Positions 1 through 5,788 of a stretch of DNA of 7,918 bases are shown piece after piece; the first letter of the stretch is position 1; each line of letters starts with the position of its first letter. The position numbers were made by a program, and so were the translations under genes. Origin of the DNA: Mollicutes bacterium (GTDB lineage: Bacteria > Bacillota_I > Bacilli_A > RF39 > UBA660); NCBI GenBank assembly GCA_003566505.1, contig PXDA01000090.1:1-7918 (forward strand), in the 5' to 3' direction. The notes under the pieces were generated by a model, which searched no databases, was not told the DNA's origin, and was given only the letters and a program-made list of their open reading frames with translations.

Positions 1-894
1 AAAATTTTAGCACGTATTAGTGCTCAAAATGCGTATGTAATTGGCGGTAGTGCTGATATTGGGAGTTCAACTAAGATGTATTTTGATAAACTAGGTGACT
101 TTTCTGCTCAAAATTATCGCGGTGGCAATATTTGGTATGGTGTTCGTGAACATGGTATGGCAGCGATGACAAATGGGCTAGTGCTAATGGGATTAAATGC
201 TTATTGTTCTACTTTTTTAGTATTTGCTGATTATATGAAGCCTGCTATTCGGTTAGCTGCTTTAATGAATATTCCAAGTGTTTTTATTTTTTCCCATGAT
301 GCTATTAATATTGGACCTGATGGTCCCACCCATCAGCCAATTGAACAATTAGCTATGTTAAGAAGTATACCGAATTTAACGGTTTATCGTCCGGCCGATA
401 TTAAAGAAATTGAAGGGGCTTTTAAACTTGCTTTTACAAGTAAAAATCCTTCAGCAATTGTTTTAAGTCGTAATAAAGTTCGTAAGCAGCGCAATACACG
501 GGTTAAAAAAGTAACCAAAGGGGCTTATATTGTGCGCAAAGAAAAATTCTTACATGGTATTTTAATTGCTACTGGCAGTGAAGTTATGACTGCTATTAAT
601 ATAGCAAATGAATTGCACAAACAAAAAGGAATTGATTTGCGAGTTATTAGTATGCCTTCCCGGGAATTGTTTGCTCAACAACCGAAAACTTACCGCGATC
701 GCCTTTTACCGAAAGGGGTTCGTAAAATTGTGATTGAAGCGGGTAGTTCATATGGTTGGGAAGGACTTGTTTATAACAAAAAATATTTAATAACAGTGGA
801 TAATTTTGGTGTTAGTGGTCGTAGTGAAGAGGTTTTAGCAGAGTTGCATTTTGATTATGAAAACATAAAAAAGCGCATTATTCGTTTACTCTAG
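1..894 (+). CDS. tkt: Transketolase, C-terminal part (5' end outside window)
   Basis: Transketolase moves two-carbon ketol units between sugar phosphates in the non-oxidative pentose phosphate pathway, using thiamine diphosphate, in the cytoplasm. The frame is open from base 1, giving 297 residues of a family normally about 650-670 long, so the N-terminal TPP-binding domain lies upstream of the window. Visible motifs, numbered from the window start, are GGSADIGSST (15-24), the PYR-domain GVREHGMAA (47-55) whose Glu50 is the cofactor-activating glutamate, VFADYMKPAIRLAAL (74-88), DGPTHQPIE (107-115), and the C-terminal domain with ATGSEV (190-195) and VIEAGSSYGWEG (244-255). An internal ATG at 76 is not the start, because homology continues upstream of it. 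No terminator is evident before yneF, so the two may be cotranscribed. No damage is visible. The assignment to transketolase rather than DXP synthase rests on the GPTHQP and DYMKPAIRLAAL motifs. Confidence 0.96.
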   Translation, partial: KILARISAQNAYVIGGSADIGSSTKMYFDKLGDFSAQNYRGGNIWYGVREHGMAAMTNGLVLMGLNAYCSTFLVFADYMKPAIRLAALMNIPSVFIFSHDAINIGPDGPTHQPIEQLAMLRSIPNLTVYRPADIKEIEGAFKLAFTSKNPSAIVLSRNKVRKQRNTRVKKVTKGAYIVRKEKFLHGILIATGSEVMTAINIANELHKQKGIDLRVISMPSRELFAQQPKTYRDRLLPKGVRKIVIEAGSSYGWEGLVYNKKYLITVDNFGVSGRSEEVLAELHFDYENIKKRIIRLL

Positions 895-945
895 TTGTTA
901 ATAGCATGATATTTTGATAAACTATATTTGGAGGGAGGTAATTGT

Positions 946-1170
946 ATGAGTATGGAATTATTATTTGATATTTTAAAAATATTAGGAGGTTTAATTGTCG
1001 GATTAGCGGCCGGTTTTTTTATCGCTCGTAAATATATGGAAAAACAGCTTAAAGAAAATCCACCAATTAATGAACAAATGATTAAAGCAATGATGACACA
1101 AATGGGTCGGACCCCAAGTCAGAAACAGGTAAATCAAATGATGAAACAAATGAATAAACATATGAAATAA
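946..1170 (+). CDS. yneF: YneF / UPF0154 small membrane protein
   Basis: A 74-residue protein of the UPF0154 (YneF) family, whose molecular role is not established. Residues about 5-27 form one N-terminal transmembrane helix ending in FFIARKYMEKQL. The rest is a cytoplasmic-looking helical tail with the family signature NPPINEQMIKAMM (38-50), then MGRTPSQKQVNQMMKQM, matching what I recall of Bacillus YneF almost position by position. An in-frame TTG at 928 would make a longer protein, but it would translate the Shine-Dalgarno sequence GGAGGGAGG (930-938). I therefore chose ATG 946, 7 bases after it; ATG 952 is a less likely alternative. The location just after transketolase matches the tkt-yneE-yneF order in Bacillus, with yneE absent here. 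Confidence 0.93.
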   Translation: MSMELLFDILKILGGLIVGLAAGFFIARKYMEKQLKENPPINEQMIKAMMTQMGRTPSQKQVNQMMKQMNKHMK

Positions 1171-1230
1171 GCTATTTTTTTTATAAAAAAGATGATTTAA
1201 AAAAAAGATTAAAGTGATAACAATATGGAC

Positions 1231-1279
1231 TTATGAAAATTAGAAACTAGTAATAGTTTCTTTTTATTTGTTTTCATAA
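1231..1279 (+). terminator. Probable intrinsic terminator after yneF, with an outer inverted repeat
   Basis: The inner stem AGAAACTA (1242-1249) pairs perfectly with TAGTTTCT (1254-1261) around a GTAA loop and runs into a T-rich tail (TTTTATTTGTTTT to 1274), as in a weak rho-independent terminator. Outside it, TTATGAAAA (1231-1239) and TTTTCATAA (1271-1279) form a second perfect 9-bp inverted repeat, so the whole element can fold as one long interrupted hairpin. The 3' arm of the outer repeat overlaps the -35 region of the tgt promoter. Stems are AT-rich, so strength is uncertain. Confidence 0.65.
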
Positions 1280-1296
1280 ACAAAATATTATATAAT
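1268..1296 (+). promoter_or_regulatory. Sigma-A-type promoter for tgt
   Basis: A consensus -10 TATAAT (1291-1296) lies 17 bases downstream of a weak -35 TTGTTT (1268-1273). Transcription would begin near 1303, giving a very short leader before the tgt start at 1317; the only SD-like bases are GAGGGA (1303-1308). The -35 sits inside the T-rich tail and outer inverted repeat of the preceding hairpin. Confidence 0.65.
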
Positions 1297-1316
1297 TAAT
1301 TTGAGGGAATTGTTTT

Positions 1317-2423
1317 ATGATTGATTTTACATTAAAGAAGCAAGCGGCAGATAGTAATGCACGATTAGGAACTTTAAAAACAGAATATGGTACTTTTGCT
1401 ACACCAATGTTTATGCCAGTAGGAACACTTGCCAATGTTAAAACGTTAACTTCATTAGAATTAAAAGAATTGGGAAGTGCTATTATTTTAGCAAATACAT
1501 ATCATTTATGGTTGCGTCCTGGTGTTGATGTTATTTTTGCAGCTGGTGGGTTGCATAAGTTTATGAATTATCAGGGTCCGATATTAACTGATAGTGGCGG
1601 TTATCAAGTTTTTTCTTTGGCAAAACCTAAAGATATAACCGAAGAGGGCGTAAAATTTAAAAGTCATATTGATGGTCAGCAACTTTTTTTAACACCGGAA
1701 AAAGCAATTGCAATTCAAAACAAATTGGGTGCCGATATTATTATGAGTTTTGATGAATGTCCGCCATTTCCGGTTAGTTATGATTATATGAATGATAGTG
1801 TGGCGCGCACTCTAAGATGGGCGCAACGGGGTAAAAAAGTTCATAAAAATGAAAAGCAAGCTTTGTTTGGTATTGTACAAGGCGGGGAATTTGGAAAGTT
1901 ACGTAAATATAGTGCGATTGAGACAGTAAAAATTGGTTTTGATGGGTATGCTATTGGTGGTGTTAGTGTTGGTGAAGATAAAAAGATAATGTATCAAATG
2001 ATTGATGATTGTATTGATTACCTGCCTAAAGAAAAAATCCGTTATTTAATGGGAGTTGGGGAGCCAATTGATATCTTAGAAGCGGTAAAACGAGGTGTCG
2101 ACATTTTTGACTGCGTCCTGCCCACACGACTTGCGCGTCATGCCAACGCGTTTACTTTAAAGGGGCGCATTAATTTAAAAAATGCGCAATATCAAAATGA
2201 TTTTAATGTTTTAGAAACCGGTTGTGATTGTTATACATGTCAAAGTGGCTATAGCAAAGCTTATATTAGACATTTATTTGTTTGCAATGAAACTCTTGGT
2301 GGTCGCTTGTTAACAATTCATAATTTGCGTTTTTTATTAAGATTAATGACAGATATTCAAAAAGCAATCGCGGAAGATAAGTTCTTAACTTTTTATAATA
2401 ATTTTATTAAAAATTATAATTGA
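1317..2423 (+). CDS. tgt: Queuine/preQ1 tRNA-ribosyltransferase (tRNA-guanine transglycosylase)
   Basis: Tgt exchanges guanine-34 in GUN-anticodon tRNAs (Asn, Asp, His, Tyr) for preQ1, a step in queuosine formation, in the cytoplasm. At 368 residues it is the usual bacterial length. Visible motifs are LTDSGGYQVFSL (90-101) with the general acid/base Asp92, SFDECPPFP (144-152) with substrate-binding Asp146, GIVQGG (185-190), AIGGVSVGE (212-220), and FDCVLPTRLARHA (264-276) with the nucleophile Asp265. The zinc site is Cys303, Cys305, Cys308 and His335. I count 26 residues between Cys308 and His335, where 25 is usual, so there seems to be a one-residue insertion near SG 310-311. The loop after PTR reads LARHANAFT rather than the commoner ARNG form. 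ATG 1317 follows GAGGGA. The partner enzymes for preQ1 synthesis and for later Q steps are not in the window, so preQ1 may be made elsewhere or salvaged. Confidence 0.97.
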   Translation: MIDFTLKKQAADSNARLGTLKTEYGTFATPMFMPVGTLANVKTLTSLELKELGSAIILANTYHLWLRPGVDVIFAAGGLHKFMNYQGPILTDSGGYQVFSLAKPKDITEEGVKFKSHIDGQQLFLTPEKAIAIQNKLGADIIMSFDECPPFPVSYDYMNDSVARTLRWAQRGKKVHKNEKQALFGIVQGGEFGKLRKYSAIETVKIGFDGYAIGGVSVGEDKKIMYQMIDDCIDYLPKEKIRYLMGVGEPIDILEAVKRGVDIFDCVLPTRLARHANAFTLKGRINLKNAQYQNDFNVLETGCDCYTCQSGYSKAYIRHLFVCNETLGGRLLTIHNLRFLLRLMTDIQKAIAEDKFLTFYNNFIKNYN

Positions 2424-2433
2424 GGGGGAAATT

Positions 2434-2628
2434 ATGCAAAAAGAAGAAGCCTTTTATCGCCTTTTTAATTTAATTGAACAGGCTGAGATTGATGAAAAGG
2501 AGAAAACGCAATTGTTAGGTTGGTTAAGGGAAACCATTGTTTCTTATCAAGGTTTTGTGCAAGAGGATAGTAACGGATTTAAAAAAATCTTTGGTTCACC
2601 TAAGCCTTCTTCAATTTATCGGTCTTAA
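2434..2628 (+). CDS. Hypothetical 64-aa protein
   Basis: I do not recognise this protein. It is 64 residues, soluble-looking and probably mostly helical, with an acidic, charged N-terminal half containing IEQAEIDEKEKTQLLGWLRE (13-32) and a C-terminal tail rich in Ser, Pro and Lys. There is no signal peptide, membrane segment or cysteine. The ATG lies 10 bases after the tgt stop, with a good Shine-Dalgarno GAGGGGG (2422-2428) that overlaps the tgt stop codon, so it is very likely translated from the tgt transcript. In many bacteria yajC/secDF follows tgt; this is not YajC, since it lacks an N-terminal membrane helix. Strong RBS and tight spacing argue for a real gene; the function is unknown. 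Confidence 0.75.
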   Translation: MQKEEAFYRLFNLIEQAEIDEKEKTQLLGWLRETIVSYQGFVQEDSNGFKKIFGSPKPSSIYRS

Positions 2629-2675
2629 AAGGAAAAATATTTTTCTGCTTATATATATTTAATAAGGAGGAAAAT

Positions 2676-3875
2676 ATGTTAAAATTATTAATATTGATAT
2701 TAATATTTATCAATGTACCGATTTTAAGTGCTTTCAGTGATTTTCAAAGGGAAAGAATTGAAGCAACTGATGATATTGAAGTGGAAACGAAAGAATTTTG
2801 TTTTTATGAAAAAAAAGTAGTTGAATATAAACCAAAAGATGATTTTGATTTCGCTTATTACGATTTAGATGATTATAAAATTGAATATGGCGCGTGGCAA
2901 ACAGAAAAAGATTTTTCTGGTGCGCATGAAGAAAAAACCAATTATTATTACGAAGATATAAAAGAAATTCGTTATATTCATTTATTAAATACTATTAGTC
3001 CCGATGATAAGAGTATGGTCAATCGTATTATTATCGCACATCATGACCAAAAATTAGATTATGAGGTTACGTGTTATAATTGTCCTAATGATTTAGCGCA
3101 TTTAGTGCAAAATGAAACGGCTTCTTTTGAAGGGTTTTATTTAACTGAAGAATCAGAATTAGTACTTGATCTAGGCGATTATTATGAATTAGAAAATTTG
3201 ACTTTTAATATGTTTGTTGCTAATTATGAACACGGTGCCAATCGTTTTGAAATAAATACTTCACGAACTAAAGAAAATGTCTTTACGAGTGTTATTTGGT
3301 GGAGTTGGTTTAGTGATAATGAAGGGGAGTTTAGGTGGTTTCAGTATCATTTATTAGATGATGCGACTGTTAAAGAACCTGATTATTATGAAAAAGTGGC
3401 GATTGATGAATTAGGCGAAAGTACGAAAACGCGAAATTATTTTGCACAAACATATTATCGCGAAAAAATATATTTATATAAAAATTATGAATGGCAAGCA
3501 ATTGAAACAGAAAAAGAAAATAGTGATTATTGTCTTTTAAAATATCGTTATCGAGAACTCGAAGAAAAAGAAACTTCTGAAGAAGTAATGGATGTAAATG
3601 AAGAAACTGAATCGCATGAAGAGAAATTTTTCGAAAAAGAAGCAAATAAAATACCCGCTGATAAAAAAAGTGAGCAACTAGATGAGCAAAAAGATAATGA
3701 AGTTGATGAGAAAGAAAAAGATGCTGATGAAAAAAATGCTTCTAAAGAGAAATTGCCTGATGAAACGGAAACTTCTGATGAAAAGGAAAATTTAATTGCC
3801 TTTAATAGTTATATGGTTGGTGTTGGGTGCTTATTATTGTTGTTTGGCATTATAAGGCGTTATGTTAAAAATTAG
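2676..3875 (+). CDS. Predicted surface protein: signal peptide, ectodomain, acidic stalk, C-terminal membrane anchor
   Basis: A 399-residue protein I cannot assign to a named family. Residues 1-19 look like a Sec signal peptide, with Lys3, a hydrophobic core LLILILIFINVPIL and likely cleavage after LSA. Residues 20-295 form an aromatic, acidic ectodomain rich in Tyr, Trp and Phe; a stretch around 161-192 (ELVLDLG, LENLTF, RFEIN) resembles beta-sandwich carbohydrate-binding folds, which is only a guess. The segment REKIYLYKNYEW followed by YCLLKYRYRE (262-294) is tyrosine-rich. Residues about 295-372 are a low-complexity Lys/Glu/Asp stalk with repeated DEK-like units. A single helix at about 377-394 is followed by a basic tail (RRYVKN), giving a type I topology. 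Cysteines lie at 42, 133, 136, 286 and 385. An LPDET sequence at 360 recalls a sortase LPxTG signal but does not match it. The RBS AAGGAGG (2664-2670) is strong. Its last 14 bases overlap the next ORF. Confidence 0.85.
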   Translation: MLKLLILILIFINVPILSAFSDFQRERIEATDDIEVETKEFCFYEKKVVEYKPKDDFDFAYYDLDDYKIEYGAWQTEKDFSGAHEEKTNYYYEDIKEIRYIHLLNTISPDDKSMVNRIIIAHHDQKLDYEVTCYNCPNDLAHLVQNETASFEGFYLTEESELVLDLGDYYELENLTFNMFVANYEHGANRFEINTSRTKENVFTSVIWWSWFSDNEGEFRWFQYHLLDDATVKEPDYYEKVAIDELGESTKTRNYFAQTYYREKIYLYKNYEWQAIETEKENSDYCLLKYRYRELEEKETSEEVMDVNEETESHEEKFFEKEANKIPADKKSEQLDEQKDNEVDEKEKDADEKNASKEKLPDETETSDEKENLIAFNSYMVGVGCLLLLFGIIRRYVKN

Positions 3876-4101
3876 TTTTTATGTCGAAAAAGAGTATTTG
3901 TTTGTTCGTTTATCAGGGGTTTTAGTAAATGAAACGGCTTTAATTTTTGATAATGAGTTATTAGATTTAATTCAAAACATTAAAATAAATAATTTAAAAA
4001 TCGATTTGTTAGATTTAGAATATATTGATGAAGTGGGTTATGAGCAATTAATGTTATTATTGCAAAAAATAAAAAAATGTTGGCAAGTGCGCAAAATATG
4101 A
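3862..4101 (+). CDS. Truncated STAS-domain (SpoIIAA-like) protein
   Basis: A 79-residue protein resembling the N-terminal two thirds of STAS-domain anti-sigma-factor antagonists (SpoIIAA/RsbV type, about 110-117 residues). The matching elements are strand LFVRLSGVLV (13-22), the helix with ELLDLIQNI, strand LKIDLLDLEYIDEVG (45-59) and the helix YEQLMLLLQKIKK. The usual switch motif DSSG reads DEVG here, so the phosphorylated Ser of SpoIIAA aligns with Glu57. The protein stops about 35 residues early, lacking the last strands and helices, and only 35 bases separate it from the next gene, so no downstream remnant exists. ATG 3862 lies inside the end of the surface-protein gene (14-base overlap) with only a weak AAGG upstream, which suggests translational coupling. 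No sigma factor or anti-sigma kinase is nearby. It could be a minimal STAS protein or a decaying gene; the STAS call is by motif similarity alone. Confidence 0.6.
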   Translation: MLKISFYVEKEYLFVRLSGVLVNETALIFDNELLDLIQNIKINNLKIDLLDLEYIDEVGYEQLMLLLQKIKKCWQVRKI

Positions 4102-4107
4102 TATAAT
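4080..4107 (+). promoter_or_regulatory. Extended -10 promoter for the RNase J-family gene
   Basis: TTGGCA (4080-4085) and TATAAT (4102-4107) are 16 bases apart, and TGA immediately before TATAAT supplies the TG of an extended -10. That TGA (4099-4101) is also the stop codon of the STAS ORF. The expected start is near 4114, about 23 bases before the ATG at 4137. A 7-base direct repeat AGTGCGC (4086-4092 and 4109-4115) flanks the -10. Confidence 0.8.
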
Positions 4108-4136
4108 TAGTGCGCTAGTAAAAGAAAGGAAGTAAT

Positions 4137-5777
4137 ATGAGTAAAATAAAAATATTTAGTCTTGGGGGTCAAAATGAAAATGGAAAAAATATGTATGTCG
4201 TTGAAGTAGACGATGATATTTTCGTTTTTGACGCTGGTTTGAAAAATGCTGATGATCGTATGTTAGGGGTTGATTATATTATTCCTAATTATGATTATTT
4301 GGTAACTAATAAAAAACGAATAAAAGGAATTTTTATAAGTCATGGTCATGAAGAACAATATGGGGCAATTGCTGATATGGTAGCGGATATTCACGAAGTG
4401 CCAGTTTATGCAACGGCTTTTACTACCGAAATGATTAAAAATGACTTAGAGACAAGTGATGCTAAATTTGATAATTTGGTTTTAGTTAAACCTCATAAAA
4501 AAATTAATTTTGGTAAAAATAGTATTTTTCCGATTAGTTTAACCCATTCGGTACCTGATGCGGTTGGTTATGTTTTATCAACGGAAGATGGCGCGATTTT
4601 TTATACCGGTAATTATGTTTTTGATTCTACGATGGCGGGTCCTTATAAAACCGATGTTGGTAAATTAGCATATATTGGTAAACAAGGGGTGCTTTGTTTA
4701 TTAGGTGAGGCAATTTATGCTGAAAAAACTGGTTGGACTGCTCCTAATCATCGTATTGCAAATATTATTAGATCGACTTTAAATAATACTGATAATCGAA
4801 TTATATTTAATGTTTTTCAAGCTGAATTGTATCGTATTCAAGAGTTGTTTGATGAGGTCGAAAAAACATCGCGTCAAGTAATTATTTTAGGTAAAAAATT
4901 GGAACAAACTATTAAAAAAGCAATTGATAAAAAGTATATTAATTTTGATAAGAAAAAAATTGCTAATATTAGCGAAGTTGAAAAAGATAATATGGTAATT
5001 TTAATTTCTGATGAAAAAGAAAAACCGTATTCACAATTAAATCGGATTGTGCAAGGGTTTGATAAATTTGTCAAAATAAAAGAAACCGATACGGTTTTAT
5101 TTGCAACAGCTATTTATGACGGGCTTGAGAAAACGGCTAGTGATTTGTTTGATGAAATCGCCAAAATTGGTGCTTCGTTAGTAATAACTGCTGAAGAAGA
5201 TTTTCGTGAATATCATGCTTCTCGGGAAGATATTATGTTAATGCTTAATTTAATTAAACCAAAATACTTTATGCCTATTATGGGTGAATATCGTGCTTTT
5301 GTGGCTGCTAAAAATGCCGCCTTAGATGTTGGTATGAAAGAAAAAGATGTTTTATTAAAATTAAATGGTCAGGTAACTAGTTTTCAAGATGGTGTCTATA
5401 AAGATGTTATGGATAAAGTAAAAATCGATGATATTTTAATTGATGGCAAGGCGTCTGGTGATGTTGGTGAGATTGTTATTAAAGATCGGGAAGTTTTAAG
5501 TGTTAATGGTGTAGTAATTGTTAGTATTATTATTGATAAATTTAGTAAAAAAATCGTGGAAAAACCAGTAATAACTAGTAAGGGATTTGTTTTTCCTAAA
5601 AAAGAATATCAACTTGAAGCTGAACAAAAAGTACAACAAGTAGTTGAGAGCAATCAAAAACCACACTATATTGATTTTAATAAAGTAAAAAATGAAATTC
5701 GAAGTCAGTTAGGTAAGTTTTTGTTTCAAAAGACAGATTCAAAACCCATGATTTTAGTGATTATGCAAGAAATGTAG
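4137..5777 (+). CDS. RNase J-family protein with degenerate active site (RNase J2-like)
   Basis: A 546-residue protein that is collinear with RNase J (about 555 aa): metallo-beta-lactamase domain, beta-CASP domain and C-terminal domain. RNase J enzymes are 5'-3' exo- and endonucleases in mRNA decay and rRNA maturation. Scaffold motifs are kept: DAGL (32-35), THSVPDAVGY (136-145), SQLNRI (299-304), LIKPKYFMP (372-380) and the C-terminal KNEIRSQLGKFLFQKT (518-533). Metal and substrate motifs are not. The canonical HGHEDH reads HGHEEQ (69-74), TGD reads TGN (Asn159), the DSTNAE loop reads GEAIYAE (190-196), SGHAS reads EYHAS (359-362), PIPGNE reads AIYDGLE (325-331) and PVHGEY reads PIMGEY (His to Met382). 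The frame is intact, so this is probably a conserved pseudoenzyme or regulatory partner of an active RNase J1 encoded elsewhere, like RNase J2 of Bacillus and Staphylococcus. The ATG follows AAGGAAG (4126-4132). miaB starts 11 bases after its stop. Confidence 0.92.
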   Translation: MSKIKIFSLGGQNENGKNMYVVEVDDDIFVFDAGLKNADDRMLGVDYIIPNYDYLVTNKKRIKGIFISHGHEEQYGAIADMVADIHEVPVYATAFTTEMIKNDLETSDAKFDNLVLVKPHKKINFGKNSIFPISLTHSVPDAVGYVLSTEDGAIFYTGNYVFDSTMAGPYKTDVGKLAYIGKQGVLCLLGEAIYAEKTGWTAPNHRIANIIRSTLNNTDNRIIFNVFQAELYRIQELFDEVEKTSRQVIILGKKLEQTIKKAIDKKYINFDKKKIANISEVEKDNMVILISDEKEKPYSQLNRIVQGFDKFVKIKETDTVLFATAIYDGLEKTASDLFDEIAKIGASLVITAEEDFREYHASREDIMLMLNLIKPKYFMPIMGEYRAFVAAKNAALDVGMKEKDVLLKLNGQVTSFQDGVYKDVMDKVKIDDILIDGKASGDVGEIVIKDREVLSVNGVVIVSIIIDKFSKKIVEKPVITSKGFVFPKKEYQLEAEQKVQQVVESNQKPHYIDFNKVKNEIRSQLGKFLFQKTDSKPMILVIMQEM

Positions 5778-5788
5778 GGGGTTTTAAT

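Noticed and set aside
895..945. Possible promoter between tkt and yneF
   Set aside because: TTGTTA and TATATT are 22 bases apart and other pairings are poor; cotranscription with tkt is simpler.
1171..1210. A/T runs after yneF resembling a terminator (TTTTTTATAAAAAA)
   Set aside because: The palindrome is pure A/T with no stable stem or proper T-tail; the hairpin at 1242-1261 is a better candidate.
1231..1316. preQ1 riboswitch upstream of tgt
   Set aside because: No preQ1-I or preQ1-II consensus aptamer is visible, and the predicted leader is only about 14 bases long.
2632..2645. GAAAAATATTTTTC palindrome before the surface-protein gene, with TATATA-like boxes
   Set aside because: There is no loop or stable GC stem, and no matching -35 at a proper distance; too weak to call as a terminator or promoter.
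3370..3645. Reverse-strand open frame of 91 codons
   Set aside because: It lies wholly within the surface-protein gene, is an F/L/H/N-rich mirror of Lys/Glu-rich coding sequence and has no recognisable motif.
3595..3790. Acidic low-complexity region as a tandem DNA repeat
   Set aside because: DEK-like units recur in the protein, but the spacing and codons are irregular; it is a compositional stalk rather than a DNA repeat array.
4874..5074. Reverse-strand open frame of 66 codons
   Set aside because: Antisense to the RNase J-like gene, in an AT-rich stretch with no domain; a shadow frame.
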